DNA from: Ligustrum vulgare
Lineage: Eukaryota; Streptophyta; Magnoliopsida; Lamiales; Oleaceae
NCBI GenBank assembly: GCA_963555705.1
Contig: OY743184.1
Location: forward strand, 26,436,639 to 26,500,638
Direction of reading: 5' to 3'
DNA: 64,000 nt
In this document: positions 11,485-22,940 of the stretch, piece by piece
Numbering within the stretch: position 1 is the first letter of the stretch
Layout of the letters: every line of letters starts with the position of its first letter
Notes under the pieces: model-generated
Databases searched by the model: none
Seen by the model: the letters and a program-made list of their open reading frames with translations, nothing else
Told to the model about the DNA's origin: nothing
Program-made: the position numbers and the translations under genes

Positions 11485-12345
11485 CTCGCAATGTTTTAAA
11501 ATCCTGAGTGGGGAATGACCCGGAAAATGAAAAGGGTCAAGGGTCAGTGGGTGGGTCAACCCGGGAAATTAAGGTAAATTATCGAGAAAAATGAAAAACC
11601 AAATAATAAAATTGAAAGCAATAATTTTTTTGAAGTTTATATTTCTCAATATTATTTTAATTATTTTTAAGAAGTTAAATAATTTTTTATATAAAACTAG
11701 AATTTTTACATAAAAACATTATAGTAATAATATTTTTTAATTTTAGAATTACTAATTTAAAGAAAATATAGATTAATTATTGTTAAATATATTTATTAAA
11801 CTATAAATATTAAAAGTATTAGAACCCATAAAATTTTAAAATCCCATTAAAAAAAAAAAAATGACAAAAGACAAAACAAAACAAAGAATGCAATATAGAA
11901 AATAAAAATAAAAATCCGACAAAACCAACTTTAGGTGTTTCGAACCCAAGTTCTTGGGTATGAGAAAAGGACAATTGCCAATTGAGCCAAGCTTTAGCTT
12001 GAAAGATTTAGTTGAAATTGCTTTTAAGAACCAAACAAAATCTTGGAAACTCCCAATCCCACATCGGAAAATTTTGAGTGGGCATGCCAACCTTATTTTT
12101 CCGATGGTTGCAAACAGCTACCTCCAAATTTATTTGTTTAAAATTTAAAATATTTGTTCATTTAAAAAAAAAAAAAAAAAAGTCTGAGGTTTTAAGATTT
12201 AACCCGTTAAAACCCGCTCTCGGGTCGTGCAGGTTTTCTCCGGTTTTTTTAATTCCGAGTTTTTTGCCTTTTGTGACCCGGTTTTTGAACCGGGTCACGG
12301 GTTTTTCGGCCCGACCGACCGGTCCGGGTTTGAAAACACTACTTG
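11485..12345. mobile_element. Non-autonomous element with GGGTC-rich ends
   Basis: The left end AATGTTTTAAAATCC and the right end GGTTTGAAAACACT are roughly inverted. Both subterminal zones are full of GACCCGG/CCGGGTC words (11515-11570 and 12195-12335) against an AT-rich centre. This is the plan of a non-autonomous DNA transposon. Target duplications are unclear. Frames across the right end (12078-12454) are by-products of the GC-rich words. Confidence 0.45.
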
Positions 12346-12589
12346 CTCGTGCCAACATGGCCAAAGATTCAATAGAGATGTTGTTAATAATCAAAACACG
12401 AATTTTGACCTGACTTCCACCTATTATTACTATCTATTTCATTCTTTTATATAGGCATCCAAATTTCTTTGTTATATACTTCTTTGTTTGTTTCATCATT
12501 CATAGGCATACGTATTTGTTTCCATAGTCTAAATACAAGTGTTTGTTATATCAGGTGGATGGAAGCAACATACAAATTTGATGAATGTG

Positions 12590-13330
12590 CTCCGCTTATG
12601 TGATAAGTGTGATTTTGCACTTATTTTTAACCTTAAATTTATAATTATTGTCAGTATTTTAGAATATGATATTGCTAAATTGTGTATTTATTTCAATTGT
12701 TTCAGGAAAAACTTGAATTGGGATGCATTTGGATGTAAAATCAAGAAAAAGGACCAAAGCATACAAAAATTGAAAGTATGAGGACCAATCTGTCAACTGT
12801 AGAAAGATAGAGGACTTGAGATGTACTTTTGGGAGGACTCAATTGATACAAAAGTGGAAGTGTGAGGAGTAAATTGAAGATGTCAGAAATTTGGAGGACT
12901 AGGCATGCAACAAAACAGAGACTAAATTGCAAACTTTCGAAATTGGCAACCATGGGTGCACCGTAGTTTGTAAACAGCAGCCACACCGTGGTTAAGTTTA
13001 ATCCTTGTATGACTTGGTCAACCCGCGATTTGCAAACCGCGGTCCAACTAAAATGGATTGTACGCGATTTTTTAATTTTTAATTTTCTTTTCTACATTTT
13101 TATGGGTCCAACTTGGAAATTTCATCTTGGACTTATTCTACCCTATATGAAGACCTAAACAAGACAATTTAGGGATTCTTCAATTTACAAGGGAGAGACA
13201 CAAGGCAAAAAAGGTGGGGGGGGGGGGGGCGGGGGGGGGGGGATGGCGCAAAATCAAGGGTTCCATATCTTTCAAGTTTTGTATTGTTTCTCTTGGTGCA
13301 AAATTCTCAACTCTCTCTAGATGATTGTTA
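12590..13330 (+). mobile_element. LTR-like fragment with palindrome array
   Basis: Repeated GAGGAC/GGACTAAATTGCAA phrases (12740-12950) are followed by an array of CCGTGGTT/AACCGCGG words (12952-13068) and a TATA-like CTATATGAAG at about 13143. A long G tract and a TC-rich, leader-like segment follow. The order matches the U3-TATA-R pattern of the other LTRs here. No primer-binding site or coding region follows, so it is a fragment. Confidence 0.45.
13216..13242 (+). repeat. G-tract interrupted by one C
   Basis: Fourteen G, one C, then twelve G. It could form a G-quadruplex on this strand. Confidence 0.9.
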
Positions 13331-14879
13331 GGCATATTTAATTTTCTATTTTGCAATTTTATTGTTTTAGATTTTAGTATGAGTAGCTAAACAATTTGTT
13401 GGGACGCACGATGTGAGTTAACACCTAGACCAAATGATAAAATTCGGCAATTGACAAAAGAGTAGAGATACATAGTTGTGGTTGTTGTGATCATTTTAAA
13501 TTCTTATTGTTGAATGCATTTAGTTAGGGCTTATTCTGACCAATCATAGAGATATGTGGTTGACCTATTTAGATAGAATCAATTTAAACTCAAGAGGGGA
13601 ATCTTGGATACAATTGTGAATTCGATTAAGCACCACTTTCGAAATAAAAGTTTCTCCAAAAAACTTGAGAGGGGAATCTTGGATCAATTGTGAATCCAAA
13701 AAGTTTCTCCCTTTAAGCCATATTTATAAGTGGCATAGACCATATAAAGTATTTTTTAATATTATGTCTGGCAAGAATCTCGAGCTTTTTCTCAAGAAAA
13801 TTAGTCAAACATGCAAGACAAATAGAATTAAGAAAATATAATAATTTTTAACATTTAAACAATGTTTCTGAGACCATATTTTACTCTCTCAATCAAAACC
13901 TTAGTTGGACTCACTTATTTGATGAAAGCAAATATGAGCTTCACGTTGAAAATAACATCGATTATAATATTTGGGAATAGATGATACATTTTATTTATAT
14001 AATGTTTGAAAAATTATAAAAAGAAGAAAAAAAATTGTCAATGAAGATTTAATACCAAGATTTTTCCTTCATAACAAAGTTTGAGATTTGTGAGAATTCA
14101 TCGATGTATAAATTTGACAGATGTCATCATCATTCTCTTCAATATTGTTATTCATCGTCAAGTTGATTTCAATTTCATCGTGCACATTTAGAAATGTATG
14201 ATTACTGTTAGTCTAATTTTTTCATGATAAAGTTGATATGTTTTTCCCTTCATCACCGTGGGATTAAAATTTCCAATTGGGGCTCAAAATAGTGTACCAA
14301 GAATCTGATACTTTACGAGTATTAAAAAAGATAACATATTTGTTTAATATTGAAAAGTTATTAAAACAAAGACAGACAAATATAATGGGAAATATCGTAT
14401 TTTCATTGATCAAAAATTCAAAATAACTTTTAAAATTTTCATTAGTACATATAGGTTTCAATGGAATCTGTACAAATATTGAAAATTTTTATACTTCAAT
14501 TTTCATTTTGTGCAATCAAATTTCGTAGCAACATATGGTTGATACTTTTATTTGTGGACAAAACCATTCGATTTATTAAAATTCCAGGTTTGAGAATAAA
14601 CAAGTGTATTAAAATAATTGTATCTGTGTTTAGTGAGAATAAATAATATTTTGAAATAAAAAACGGAAAATAAAAATGAGAATTGAAAGTTTTACGTTTT
14701 ATATTAAAGACTTTTAGTGAGAATGTAAATAGTTTATATTGTAAATGTATTGCGATAAATGATGTTGTTGATAAAATGGAAAAAAAAAAATAATATTAAA
14801 AATAATTATTCATTAATAAATATTAAGGGCAAATACGAAAACATAAAAAGTTGTAACGGTAGAAACGTCCAAAAAAGTT
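13331..14879. other. AT-rich sequence, no gene seen
   Basis: No coding frame above background. The phrase AGAGGGGAATCTTGGATNCAATTGTGAAT occurs twice (about 13596-13624 and 13669-13694), a local imperfect repeat. The origin is probably old retroelement leader sequence. Confidence 0.35.
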
Positions 14880-15973
14880 TCTGGTGTGACCCAAGATAGG
14901 AGATCAAAGGAGAAATAAAGCTACAAGAAATGCTACGACAATCTACAAGGGAAAGTAAGCAAGTTTCATGTTAGACTTGAGTCGAGAATCAATTTGGATC
15001 AACGTAATTCAAAGGGACAAAGAATGAGCCAAAACTCAACCACACGATCGTGTGGAGCAACAAGGCGGCGATCATGCATTGACATCAAAAAGAGACCTAA
15101 GAGTTGAGAGGTTCTCCACGCGATCGCGTAGGATATAACCATGCGATCATGAGGTTAACCTGAAGCCAATTTCACGTTTTCTTTAATTATTTTGCATTTT
15201 AATTTATTTAATAATTCTATTTTGAAACCCTAGTGTGTCTAGGTTAGTTTTTGGCCCATTTTTACCTTACAAGTCTAAAGCATGTACTTTGCACATCTTA
15301 TGTAAATGATGAATAAATTGCATAATTTTTTTGTAATAAACAATAATTTCAACAGACTACAAAAAAAAGGTTGAAAATCGATTTCTGTAAGTTATAAAAA
15401 CATATTTGTTTTTAGGGTAAATGGAGAGGTGGGGACTGATGGGGTTTAACTTCTTAATTAATTAATTAATTAATGTAAAAGCAATGACATATTTGGGTTA
15501 GAATAAAATATGTGAGGGCAAATTTGATAACTGAAAGATTCTCCCCTATTAGTACTTTTAAGGTAGTAGTGATAGTGATAGTGATATTATGTTTTCATTC
15601 ATTATTGAACAATTAACTTGGATATTGATATTGAATTGAGAGTTTTTCTCTTGGAAATGTTGAATTTTCCCTTTTCTTGTTCTTCAAGAACACCATTGCA
15701 CTTATCAAATATTTCTTAATATTTGTGGCGTTTCAACCAGAAATTATCAAGGAAATTAACATCCGTTGTGGCGTTCAACAATTCTGGTTCTTCATTTCGC
15801 ATCGTTGATTTATCGCGTCGTGATTGCTGGGTCATTGTCATATCGTCTAATCTATCGTTTCTTTTCCATTATTTTTATTCTTGGTTCTTGTTATTTTCCT
15901 GAATTTAGATATTTTTTATCGTTTGTTGTTTATTCTGCGTTCTTTGTCATGTTTCCCAAAAGGAATAATATCA
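14880..15973 (+). mobile_element. 5' LTR of the plus-strand Gypsy element
   Basis: The right border is set by the primer-binding site that follows. The left border is uncertain; a TG dinucleotide occurs near 14886. It holds a palindrome array at 15040-15157 (CCACACGATCGTGTGG at 15040-15055 is a perfect 16-bp palindrome; ACGCGATCGCGT at 15118-15129 is perfect). It also holds two copies of a stem-loop motif, with CAAATATT/AATATTTG at 15706-15725 and CAAGGA with TCCGTTG at 15748-15768. It shares the ACTTAT-stem-TGGCGTT phrase with the LTRs at 24141-24910 and 39590-40260. Confidence 0.65.
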
Positions 15974-15975
15974 GG

Positions 15976-15987
15976 TGGTATCAGAGC
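15976..15987 (+). other. Primer-binding site, initiator tRNA-Met type
   Basis: TGGTATCAGAGC, two bases after the LTR end. It matches the 3' end complement of plant initiator tRNA-Met, the usual primer for reverse transcription of Ty3 and Ty1 elements. Confidence 0.9.
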
Positions 15988-16386
15988 TTGGATCTAGATT
16001 CAATTCTTAATATTTCTTAGTTTTCTTGTTTTCATGTTCTTCATGTTCTTCATGTATTAATAGTTTTCTTTAGTTTTGATCTATTTGAAAATCCACAAAA
16101 ATCAAACATGTTTATTTTATCCAATTCTTATCCAAATTCATTTATGTTTGTTTTTCCTTACTTGTAGAATTGAATTCGAATCTCAGATTAAAAAAAATCG
16201 AAAATTCATTATTTCCGCATATATTCTGAGATTTTTCTTAATTTTCAAGTTTTCTTATTCTTATTCGTGTCTTCTCTTATCCTACCATTACTTGAAGTTT
16301 TTGGATTGTTCTTTGGAGTACCTAAAAAGGGATTGAGAGTTATACAAGAACGAAAAAAAGTGAGGAATTTTTTATTTATTTGTTTC

Positions 16387-19115
16387 ATGTTGGCAGTCGA
16401 AGATCATCTTCTTCATCAATTTGGTGACAACAAAAGAATGGACAGAAGGGAGTCAGCAGCCTCATCAATAATCACTACCGAAGTTATGAAAAGGATGGGT
16501 AGAAATAATGTTGGTGTAAACATAACCATACAGGAGCAACTTGAGAGATTTACGATTAGAATGGATAGGAATGATAAAAATATTACTCAAATGCGAAGAG
16601 AGCGAACTCATACAAGTCCTAGAGTTAGGAGAGGTGATGAGAGGGAGAATAGGAGGAGAAACAATCATAAGTTTGGATATGGGTTTGATGAAGAAAGGGT
16701 TGATAGTGGATGGGAAAGTGCTCATTCATCAATGGCTAGCATGGGAAGAAGGAGTGATAGACGTGAAAGGGGTCTAGAAGGAGGCAAGGGAATAGGGATG
16801 AAGTGGATGGTAATCTAGGAAGTATAAAAATGATCATACTACCTTTCCTTGTGAGGAGTGATCCGGAGGCTTATTTGGATTGGGAGAAGAAAGTGGAGTT
16901 GATGTTTGAGTGCCATAATTATTCGAAGGAAAAGAAGGTTGGATTGGTTGTGGTGGAGTTCACTAACTATGCAATAAATTGGTGGGATCAATTAGTAACA
17001 AGTAGGAGGAGGAATGGTAAAAGACCGGTGGACACATGGGGTGAGATGAAGGCCATAATGAGGAAGAGATTTGTCCCAAGCCACTACCATAGAGATATTT
17101 ACTAATGGTTGCAGGGGCTTACACAAAGTTATAGGAGTGTGGAGGAGTACCATAAGACGTGGAGGTAGCCATGATTAAGACCAATATTGTGGAGGATTGG
17201 GAGGTAACTATGGCTAGGTTCTTAAGTGGGTTGAATTGGGATATTTCTAATGTGATTGAACTACAGCACTATGTAAAGTTGGAAGACATGGTATGTAGGC
17301 AATGAAGGTGGAAAGGCAATTGAAACGAAGGGGTGTAGCAAGACATTCATCAGGGTCTTGTCCTACATTACAACAAAGGCGGGAACACAATGATGATCAT
17401 GTCTCGAAAGGGTGGGAGGAACCTACAACAAAAAATAAAAATATTATGATTCTCAACCTACTAAGGATAGGAATATTAAATTCTTTATGTAACGACCCGG
17501 GTCCCACTTAATGGGTTGTCCTGGCCGTTAGATGACGGCATACTATCCCCACTGTATTAAAACGAGTCTTTTCAGCATGCTTTGTCCTCACTCGCACGCT
17601 CACCGAGAAAACTTCTCAGGAGGTCACCCATCCCAGAATTTCTCCAAGTCAAGCACGCTTAACTGTGGAGTTTCTAATGATGGACTTCCGAAAAGAAGGT
17701 GCACCTTGTTGGTATGAGTAGTACCTATCATTTCTTTTAATCTTTCTTAGTTAGGGTGTTACAATCACCCTCTGTTAGACTCACGATGTCCTCGTCGTGC
17801 TTAGCCCATCTGAGGATCTGTTGCCAGGCATTAGGATTCTAGAGGTGGCTCTCGCCCTATGGCGTAGCACTTAGTTCCCGATTTTCGGCTGGCGACCGTC
17901 TCTGATACCATTTGTAACGACTCGAGTCCCACTTAACAGGTTGTCCCGACCGTTAGATGACGGCGTACTGTTCCCACTGTACCAAAACGAGTATTTTTAG
18001 CATGATTTGTCCTCACTCGCACGCTCCCCAAAAAAACTTCTCAAGATGTCACTCATCCCATAATTTCTCCAAGTCAAGCACGCTTAACTGTGGAGTTTCT
18101 AACGATGAACTTCCAAAAAAGAAGGTGGACTTTGTTGGTATGAGTAGTACCTATCATTTCTTTTAAGCTTTCTTAGTTGGGGTATTACATTTTAAGTGTT
18201 TGGGTTCGGGTCGTATAGCATCTCAATGACCAAATAAACGAGTAATGATTATGCTTGTTAATGGAGAAATTAGTTCAGAAGATGAATTTAAAGGGATGCC
18301 TAAATTAGTATATATTGGGGCTAGTAATAGTGATAATGAAGGATTGACTTATGACATGAAGGGTTCTCTTGTTAATAGGTGTATTCTTATCTCTAAGGTT
18401 AAGGTGGATGAGCAAAGGGATAGCCTATTTCACACTGGGTGTTTGGTGGGTAAAAAGATTTGTGGAATGGTGATTGATGGAGGGATTGTACTAATGTAGT
18501 TAGTACAGTGTTGGTTGAAAAATTAGGATTGCATAAGTTGAAACATCTTGATCCTTATAAATTGTAAAGGTTGACTGAGTCAAGGGAAATTAAGGTGAAC
18601 AAGTAGGTTAAGGTCAAGTTTACCATTGGGGGTTACAATGATGAAGTGGTTTGTGATGTGGTGTCTATGCATGTTGGGCATATTTTGTTGGGAAGGCCAT
18701 GACAACATGATAGGAGAATGGTACATGATGGGTTTAAAAAACCAATATTCCTTTGTAAAGGGTGGGAAAAAGATCACTCATACTCCTTTATCACCTAAAG
18801 AGGTCTAACAGGATCAATTGAAAATAAAAAGTGAGTTTGATGGGGAAAATAAGAGAGTTGAGGCCACGATCTCAAAAAAAATAAGAGGAAGTGAAAATTG
18901 AAAATAAGATAGTTGAGGTCACGATCTTAGAAAAAGGAGAGTATGAGTGCAAAAAAAAAAAAAAAATGGAGAGTGCACCCACAAAATGAGTGTTTTTGCA
19001 CAACGATTGATGTACAAGGATCCATGCATTGAACTTAACCATGTTAATGAGATGCATATTAACTCTATTTATACTAATAACATACATGCTACATTTAATG
19101 AGTTGTCATGTTCCT
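16387..19115 (+). pseudogene. Gypsy gag-protease pseudogene, split by Cassandra
   Basis: A Met at 16387 starts an Arg-rich N-terminal gag part. After a frameshift near 16800 the gag core (16803-17105) shows DPEAYLDWEKKVE, INWWDQLV and MRKRFVPSHYHRD, hallmarks of plant Ty3/Gypsy gag. Stops follow at 17103 and in the later part. The frame then reaches a zinc-knuckle region, which is cut at 17487 by the Cassandra element and resumes at 18190 (KCLGSGRIASQCPNK). Two of the expected Zn ligands are changed. The protease region at 18400-18700 has VIDGG and HILLGRPW-like words. A part between protease and reverse transcriptase (KMSVFAQR-like) runs to about 19115, then homology ends. Reverse transcriptase and integrase are missing. 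It is a dead fragment of a polyprotein for capsid formation and replication. Confidence 0.82.
17488..18189 (-). mobile_element. Cassandra-type TRIM retrotransposon, complete
   Basis: There are two direct LTRs, 17488-17763 and 17913-18189, with TGTAA..TTACA borders, around a 149-bp internal part. Read on the minus strand, TGGTATCAGAGA (17899-17910) is a tRNA-Met primer-binding site two bases inside the 5' LTR. A purine-rich AGAGGGTGA next to the other LTR is the polypurine tract. Each LTR contains a 5S rRNA-like stretch (17610-17673 and 18035-18098): GTTAAGCGTGCTTG and GGGATGGGTGACCTCCT-type words that carry the 5S internal promoter boxes. This is the defining trait of Cassandra. Flanking pentamers CTTTA and TTTTA are an imperfect target duplication. 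It codes for nothing and needs proteins of other elements. The LTRs differ at a noticeable number of sites, so the insertion is not very young. Confidence 0.93.
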
Positions 19116-19897
19116 AGATAGTCAAAACTATTCACAAAGACTCATTAACTATTTCAAGGTCTTTTCACTATCCCAAAAAATTTATTGACCAACTCTTCAT
19201 TCTTCGAGGCGCTTTGTTGACTGTATATTTATTTACTGCATCAACCCCTCCCCCTTGGAAGAAACTTGTCCTCGAGTTCAAAATTCTTCTTGCCTTCATC
19301 ATGGTATTTATAAAGATCAGATATATTAAATGTTGAGTCAATTCCCATATGCATAGGTAGATCCACTTGATAAGCATTTTCTCCAATTTTCTTGTAGATC
19401 TTGTATGGAGCAATCTTCTTTTTTCCTAGCTTGGAATATGAACAAGCTGGAAATCTCTCCTTGCGTAGGTAGACCATTACCATGTCTCCCTCTTTGAAAA
19501 ATTTAGTTTGTCTCTTCAAGTCTGCATGCTTCTTGTATCTAGAATTTGATTCTTCAATTTTTAGCTTGATTTCTTCATGTAGCTTCTGCATTTTCTCAGC
19601 TATGATTTTTCCTTTCAAATGACTCTTCCCCATCTGTGGCAAAGGAATTATGTCATAGAAATGTTTTGGCTGTCTCCCATAAACAATCTCAAAAGGACTC
19701 ATTCCCGCAGTTTGATTCTTTGAATAGTTGTAATCAAATTCAGCTTGTGCTATAACAGATTCCCATTGTGCTATACTATTATTCCCACAAGGATTGTATT
19801 TAAATATCGAAATTTTGTTAGTTCTCACCTTATATAAACAATAGAATTGAGATGTATTATCTAAACTAAAATAAGAAACTAAACTAAATAGAAGCAA
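19116..19897 (-). pseudogene. Gypsy integrase C-terminal fragment, opposite strand
   Basis: The minus frame 19241-19897 has an integrase-like part from about residue 35. NQTAGMSPFEIVYGRQP is the end of the integrase core. It is followed by the GPY-type C-terminal module (FKEGDMVMVYLRKERFP, KKIGENAYQVDLP, FNISDLYKYH). It ends with a stop just after LPRGRG, which fits the natural end of this type of polyprotein without a chromodomain. Sequence upstream of about 19800 no longer matches integrase, so only the last part is kept. It points toward the plus-strand gag remnant ending at about 19115, so two oppositely oriented retroelement pieces meet here. Confidence 0.8.
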
Positions 19898-20559
19898 AAG
19901 AAAAAATTACACATTTAGATTTTCTAAATTGATTTTTGTAAGTGTTGGGACATCCAATTTCACATTAGTCAATACTTTTAATTCCATGTGCTCAATCGAA
20001 TTCACTTATGCATATGAAATTCCTCTCTTGGGTTTAAATCAACCATACCTAATTCGTTAACTATGTTTCTAGAAAGTAGATTATAATGATTAGGTGCATG
20101 GAATACAAATATTCACATAGCGATTGCAATAATAATAAAATTTTATTATCGAATTTTATTCCTAGATCTAGCTTGTTAGCTCACCTCTCAAATTATGAAA
20201 ACACCCATGATATCATGAATATTTTGGTCAGTTCATTCACGCATTAGATATAAAATAAAATCAACATATGCAATAATAAACGTAAAACTAGAATTACAGA
20301 ATTAAAATCGTAAAATTAAACTACGTCGATTGTCCCAAGTAAGAAATTAATAGTTCATCAATAAAGAAATACAAATGTAGAAATATAAATTACTACGCAT
20401 ATAGAGTTTATCAAATTAACAAAGAAAAGAAAATCTTGTACAAAGTATTTCGCTCACAATTGATAATCTTCAATTCCCTGCCTTTGACTTGATTTTCGTC
20501 CCCAAGATTTGAATGATAGGATGTTGAATTCCGTGTTTTAGAGATTGTGTAAAGGTCTT
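19898..20559. other. Unclassified, likely retroelement non-coding sequence
   Basis: AT-rich, no coding frame. Position between an integrase fragment and an LTR fragment on the same strand suggests leader-type sequence, but I found no primer-binding site. Confidence 0.35.
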
Positions 20560-21060
20560 CAAAGGCTTGCAAATGTCACCTTTTTCGTGCATGAAAAGTT
20601 GTATTTATACTGGGAGAAGAACCCAAGTAGAATAAGGGAGAAATTAGGTCAAAAACACGCATAGGCCAAAATCTCCAATGAGCCAAGAAGGTTGCGCGAC
20701 CACGCAGATAGCTGAATTTCCAATATATCAATTTGTGTAACGGCAGCGCAACCGCACACCATGTCATGGAGAGGTCGCGTGGTTACAAGTTTAGGCTGCA
20801 ATTTCAACTTTCTAAAACCTGCATTTTAGTCTTAGTCCTTCAACTTTCTATGGTAGCAATTTGGTCCCTAACTTCTTGATTTCTTCATTTAACTTCATCT
20901 TGTCCTCAATTGTTTTCATGCACTTCTCCAGTGTACAATTTAACTCCAATAATCATCTATTTGGCTTTTATTTGCTTCAATTCCTTTATTCTATCAACTT
21001 TTGGGATATTTTTTGCAATATAAACAAATAAATCACAATTATGTAGAATTTATTCTAAAA
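20560..21060 (-). mobile_element. LTR-like fragment, minus strand, with palindrome array
   Basis: The minus strand carries GTATAAATAC (20601-20610) as TATA box. Upstream of it is an array of GCGCGACCACGC and GGTCGCGTGGTT words (20690-20786). Beyond that are GGACTAAATTGC-like phrases resembling those at 12740-12950 in the opposite orientation. Confidence 0.5.
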
Positions 21061-21746
21061 TGACGATATAATATTGTAATTTAGACATATAATTCAGTAC
21101 CACCGTCGATCAAAAACGATGAAAGCGTCATTTTTTAACTAAGATTCTATCAACTTTTATCAAAATGTATTAAATATTTAATTTCTAACCAAACTAACAG
21201 GGGTTAAACACGATGTGAAGATCTATTCAAATTCATAGAACGCATAAATTTAAAGAAATTCATTAACCTTAGAATTGAGGACAACCTCATTCATTTATTT
21301 TTGTATTTAATCGATACAACGTTAACTTGTTTACAAGCATCTTCAATATTAGACATCTTCCAAAATACTATGTGACAAGAAAGAGAGAACATAGGAGGAG
21401 AGAGAGTGTGTGGAAGTAGGTAAGAGAATAAAAAATATAAATGATATATAGATACAAAATCTCAACATTTAGATTTAGTATAGGAGGTGTTTAGTCTAGA
21501 TTTATATCTAGAAATGGACATTACAATAGACATCCTTTTATAATAAGTACTACCACCTAGGTCGTATCCTCTCCACATTATATTCATGTCAATTGAAAAT
21601 CCCGAAATAGAATGTAATATTTTGTATGCTCTAAATGAAATTACATCTATAGTTGTATTTTCATTCTATAAACTTATCTTTACATTGTAAAACAGAAAAA
21701 GAAAAAAAGAAAAATCGTTAGAATCACTACTTAAAAGTAATTGTGA
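21061..21746. other. No feature seen
   Basis: AT-rich sequence upstream of the arabinogalactan protein gene. It contains a GA-rich stretch near 21380-21420. No coding signal. Confidence 0.4.
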
Positions 21747-21767
21747 GGGGGGGGGGGGGGGGGGGGG
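21747..21767 (+). repeat. G21 homopolymer upstream of the AGP gene
   Basis: Twenty-one consecutive G about 380 bases upstream of the start codon of the next gene. It could form a G-quadruplex. Length may be unreliable because of sequencing. Confidence 0.85.
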
Positions 21768-22022
21768 ACTTAAATTTTAATGACATAATTTCCACGTTTC
21801 ATGATGAATAATGAAAATTGTGTTGTCTTAAATCTTATCATTCTTTTTAAAAAAAAAAAATTGCAAAACGGTTTAATCTCATTACACATTGACCGTTATC
21901 CTTTAAACTCGGTTCAGGACAGGCTCACCCTTTCCCTCTCACGTTGTAAGGATATGAACAGTTTAACCACCAGTTCACCGCCATTTCCGCTCCTTGATCT
22001 GGCTTCTCCACCGTCACCTCCT

Positions 22023-22030
22023 TATAAGAA
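22023..22030 (+). promoter_or_regulatory. Putative TATA box of the AGP gene
   Basis: TATAAGAA about 120 bases upstream of the start codon, in a pyrimidine-rich stretch. It predicts a transcription start near 22055 and a short 5' leader. Confidence 0.45.
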
Positions 22031-22148
22031 ATACCTCTCCTCTTCTTATATTCGTCACCTGCGCAGTGTTTCTCTAAGAAATTATACAGAAGAGCAATTT
22101 ATTACATCAAAGTGAAACATTGTGTATTTGTGTTCTACCTGTATGAAA

Positions 22149-22658
22149 ATGGCCCGTCAATTGTTTGTTCTTGCACTCATTTTTCTTGCCGTCGCAGGAG
22201 CGGTTGCTGCCGGTTCCTCGCCGAGCAGCTCTCCATCTGCATCGCCTGCACCTAAATCATCTCCTCCAAAAGCTTCCCCGTCGCCGAAGGAAAGTAAGGC
22301 CCCCGCAGCCACCCCGAAATCCTCGCCAGCACCTAAATCATCGTCCCCAACACCGGCACCGAAATCCTCCGCCCCAAAATCCTCGAGCCCTGCCTCCTCT
22401 TCTCCTACAAACTCATCCACTCCAGCAGAGTCCCCCAAGGATGAGCACTCATCTCCGCCCGCCCCCAGCAGCGAAGCCAGTTCTACTTCTCCGACACCCA
22501 CCGCCAGCCATTCCAGTCCTCCGGCTGCTTCGGAACCCGCTGCCAGCGATGGACCCAGTGCTGACGCACCTGCCGCCGACAATAATGGTGCCGCCGCATT
22601 GAAAATCTCCTCTGCTGTTGCCGCTGCTGTGGCAACCGGATTCTTCTTCTTCTTCTAA
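22149..22658 (+). CDS. Classical arabinogalactan protein (GPI-anchored)
   Basis: An intact 169-residue frame without introns. The start at 22149 has a strong plant context (AAAATGGCC) and opens directly with a signal peptide (MARQLFVLALIFLAVAGAVAA). Another in-frame Met at 22143 would add two residues. The mature part, about residues 22-140, is almost entirely Pro, Ala, Ser and Thr in SP, AP and TP dipeptides (SPAPKSSPPKASPSP). These are the sites of proline hydroxylation and arabinogalactan attachment, with scattered Lys. The C-terminus (ADNNGAAALKISSAVAAAVA then GFFFFF) is a GPI-anchor signal: small residues, then a hydrophobic tail. The product would be secreted to the outer face of the plasma membrane and cell wall, where this family acts in growth and signalling. 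GC content is far above the surroundings. The tail Phe run is coded by a TTC microsatellite at 22641-22655. The antisense frames here are shadows. Confidence 0.93.
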   Translation: MARQLFVLALIFLAVAGAVAAGSSPSSSPSASPAPKSSPPKASPSPKESKAPAATPKSSPAPKSSSPTPAPKSSAPKSSSPASSSPTNSSTPAESPKDEHSSPPAPSSEASSTSPTPTASHSSPPAASEPAASDGPSADAPAADNNGAAALKISSAVAAAVATGFFFFF

Positions 22659-22940
22659 GCATTCTTGCAACGCTTAAAGCGTGTTCGGCCTAGTCAAAAA
22701 ACAAAAGGAGCAAGGGCAAACATGCAGAATCTTTGTTGATTTAAAATTTGCTTTATTTTTTTATTTGTAATACGTTTTTTAATGTAACCCTGCCATTAGA
22801 GGAAGTCATTGTCGGAGGTTGTTACCTCTTTGAAAATTCTTCCATATTTGTAATTTTTGGGGAAATTTTTGGGGTCGGTTCAAACATATTTTGAGAATCT
22901 GTTGTATTCCTTTGTATTTTATTATATAAAATAATGGCTA
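22659..22940 (+). other. 3' untranslated region of the AGP gene
   Basis: T-rich sequence after the stop. An AATAAT near 22929-22936 is the best poly(A) signal candidate. Confidence 0.45.

Noticed and set aside
12078..12454. Overlapping ORFs of 75-111 codons
   Set aside because: They overlap in several frames across GGGTC-rich transposon ends and contain homopolymer-coded runs.
15766..16336. Hydrophobic ORFs between the Gypsy LTR and gag
   Set aside because: They span the LTR end, primer-binding site and leader; AT-rich Phe/Ile/Leu translations without a domain.
17610..18098. Two 5S rRNA-like segments as genuine 5S genes
   Set aside because: Each is only part of a 5S gene and lies at the same place in both LTRs of a Cassandra TRIM element.
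22157..22670. Antisense and other-frame ORFs (up to 145 codons) across the arabinogalactan gene
   Set aside because: They are by-products of the GC-rich, Pro/Ala/Ser-coding sequence. The plus frame with signal peptide and GPI tail explains the region.
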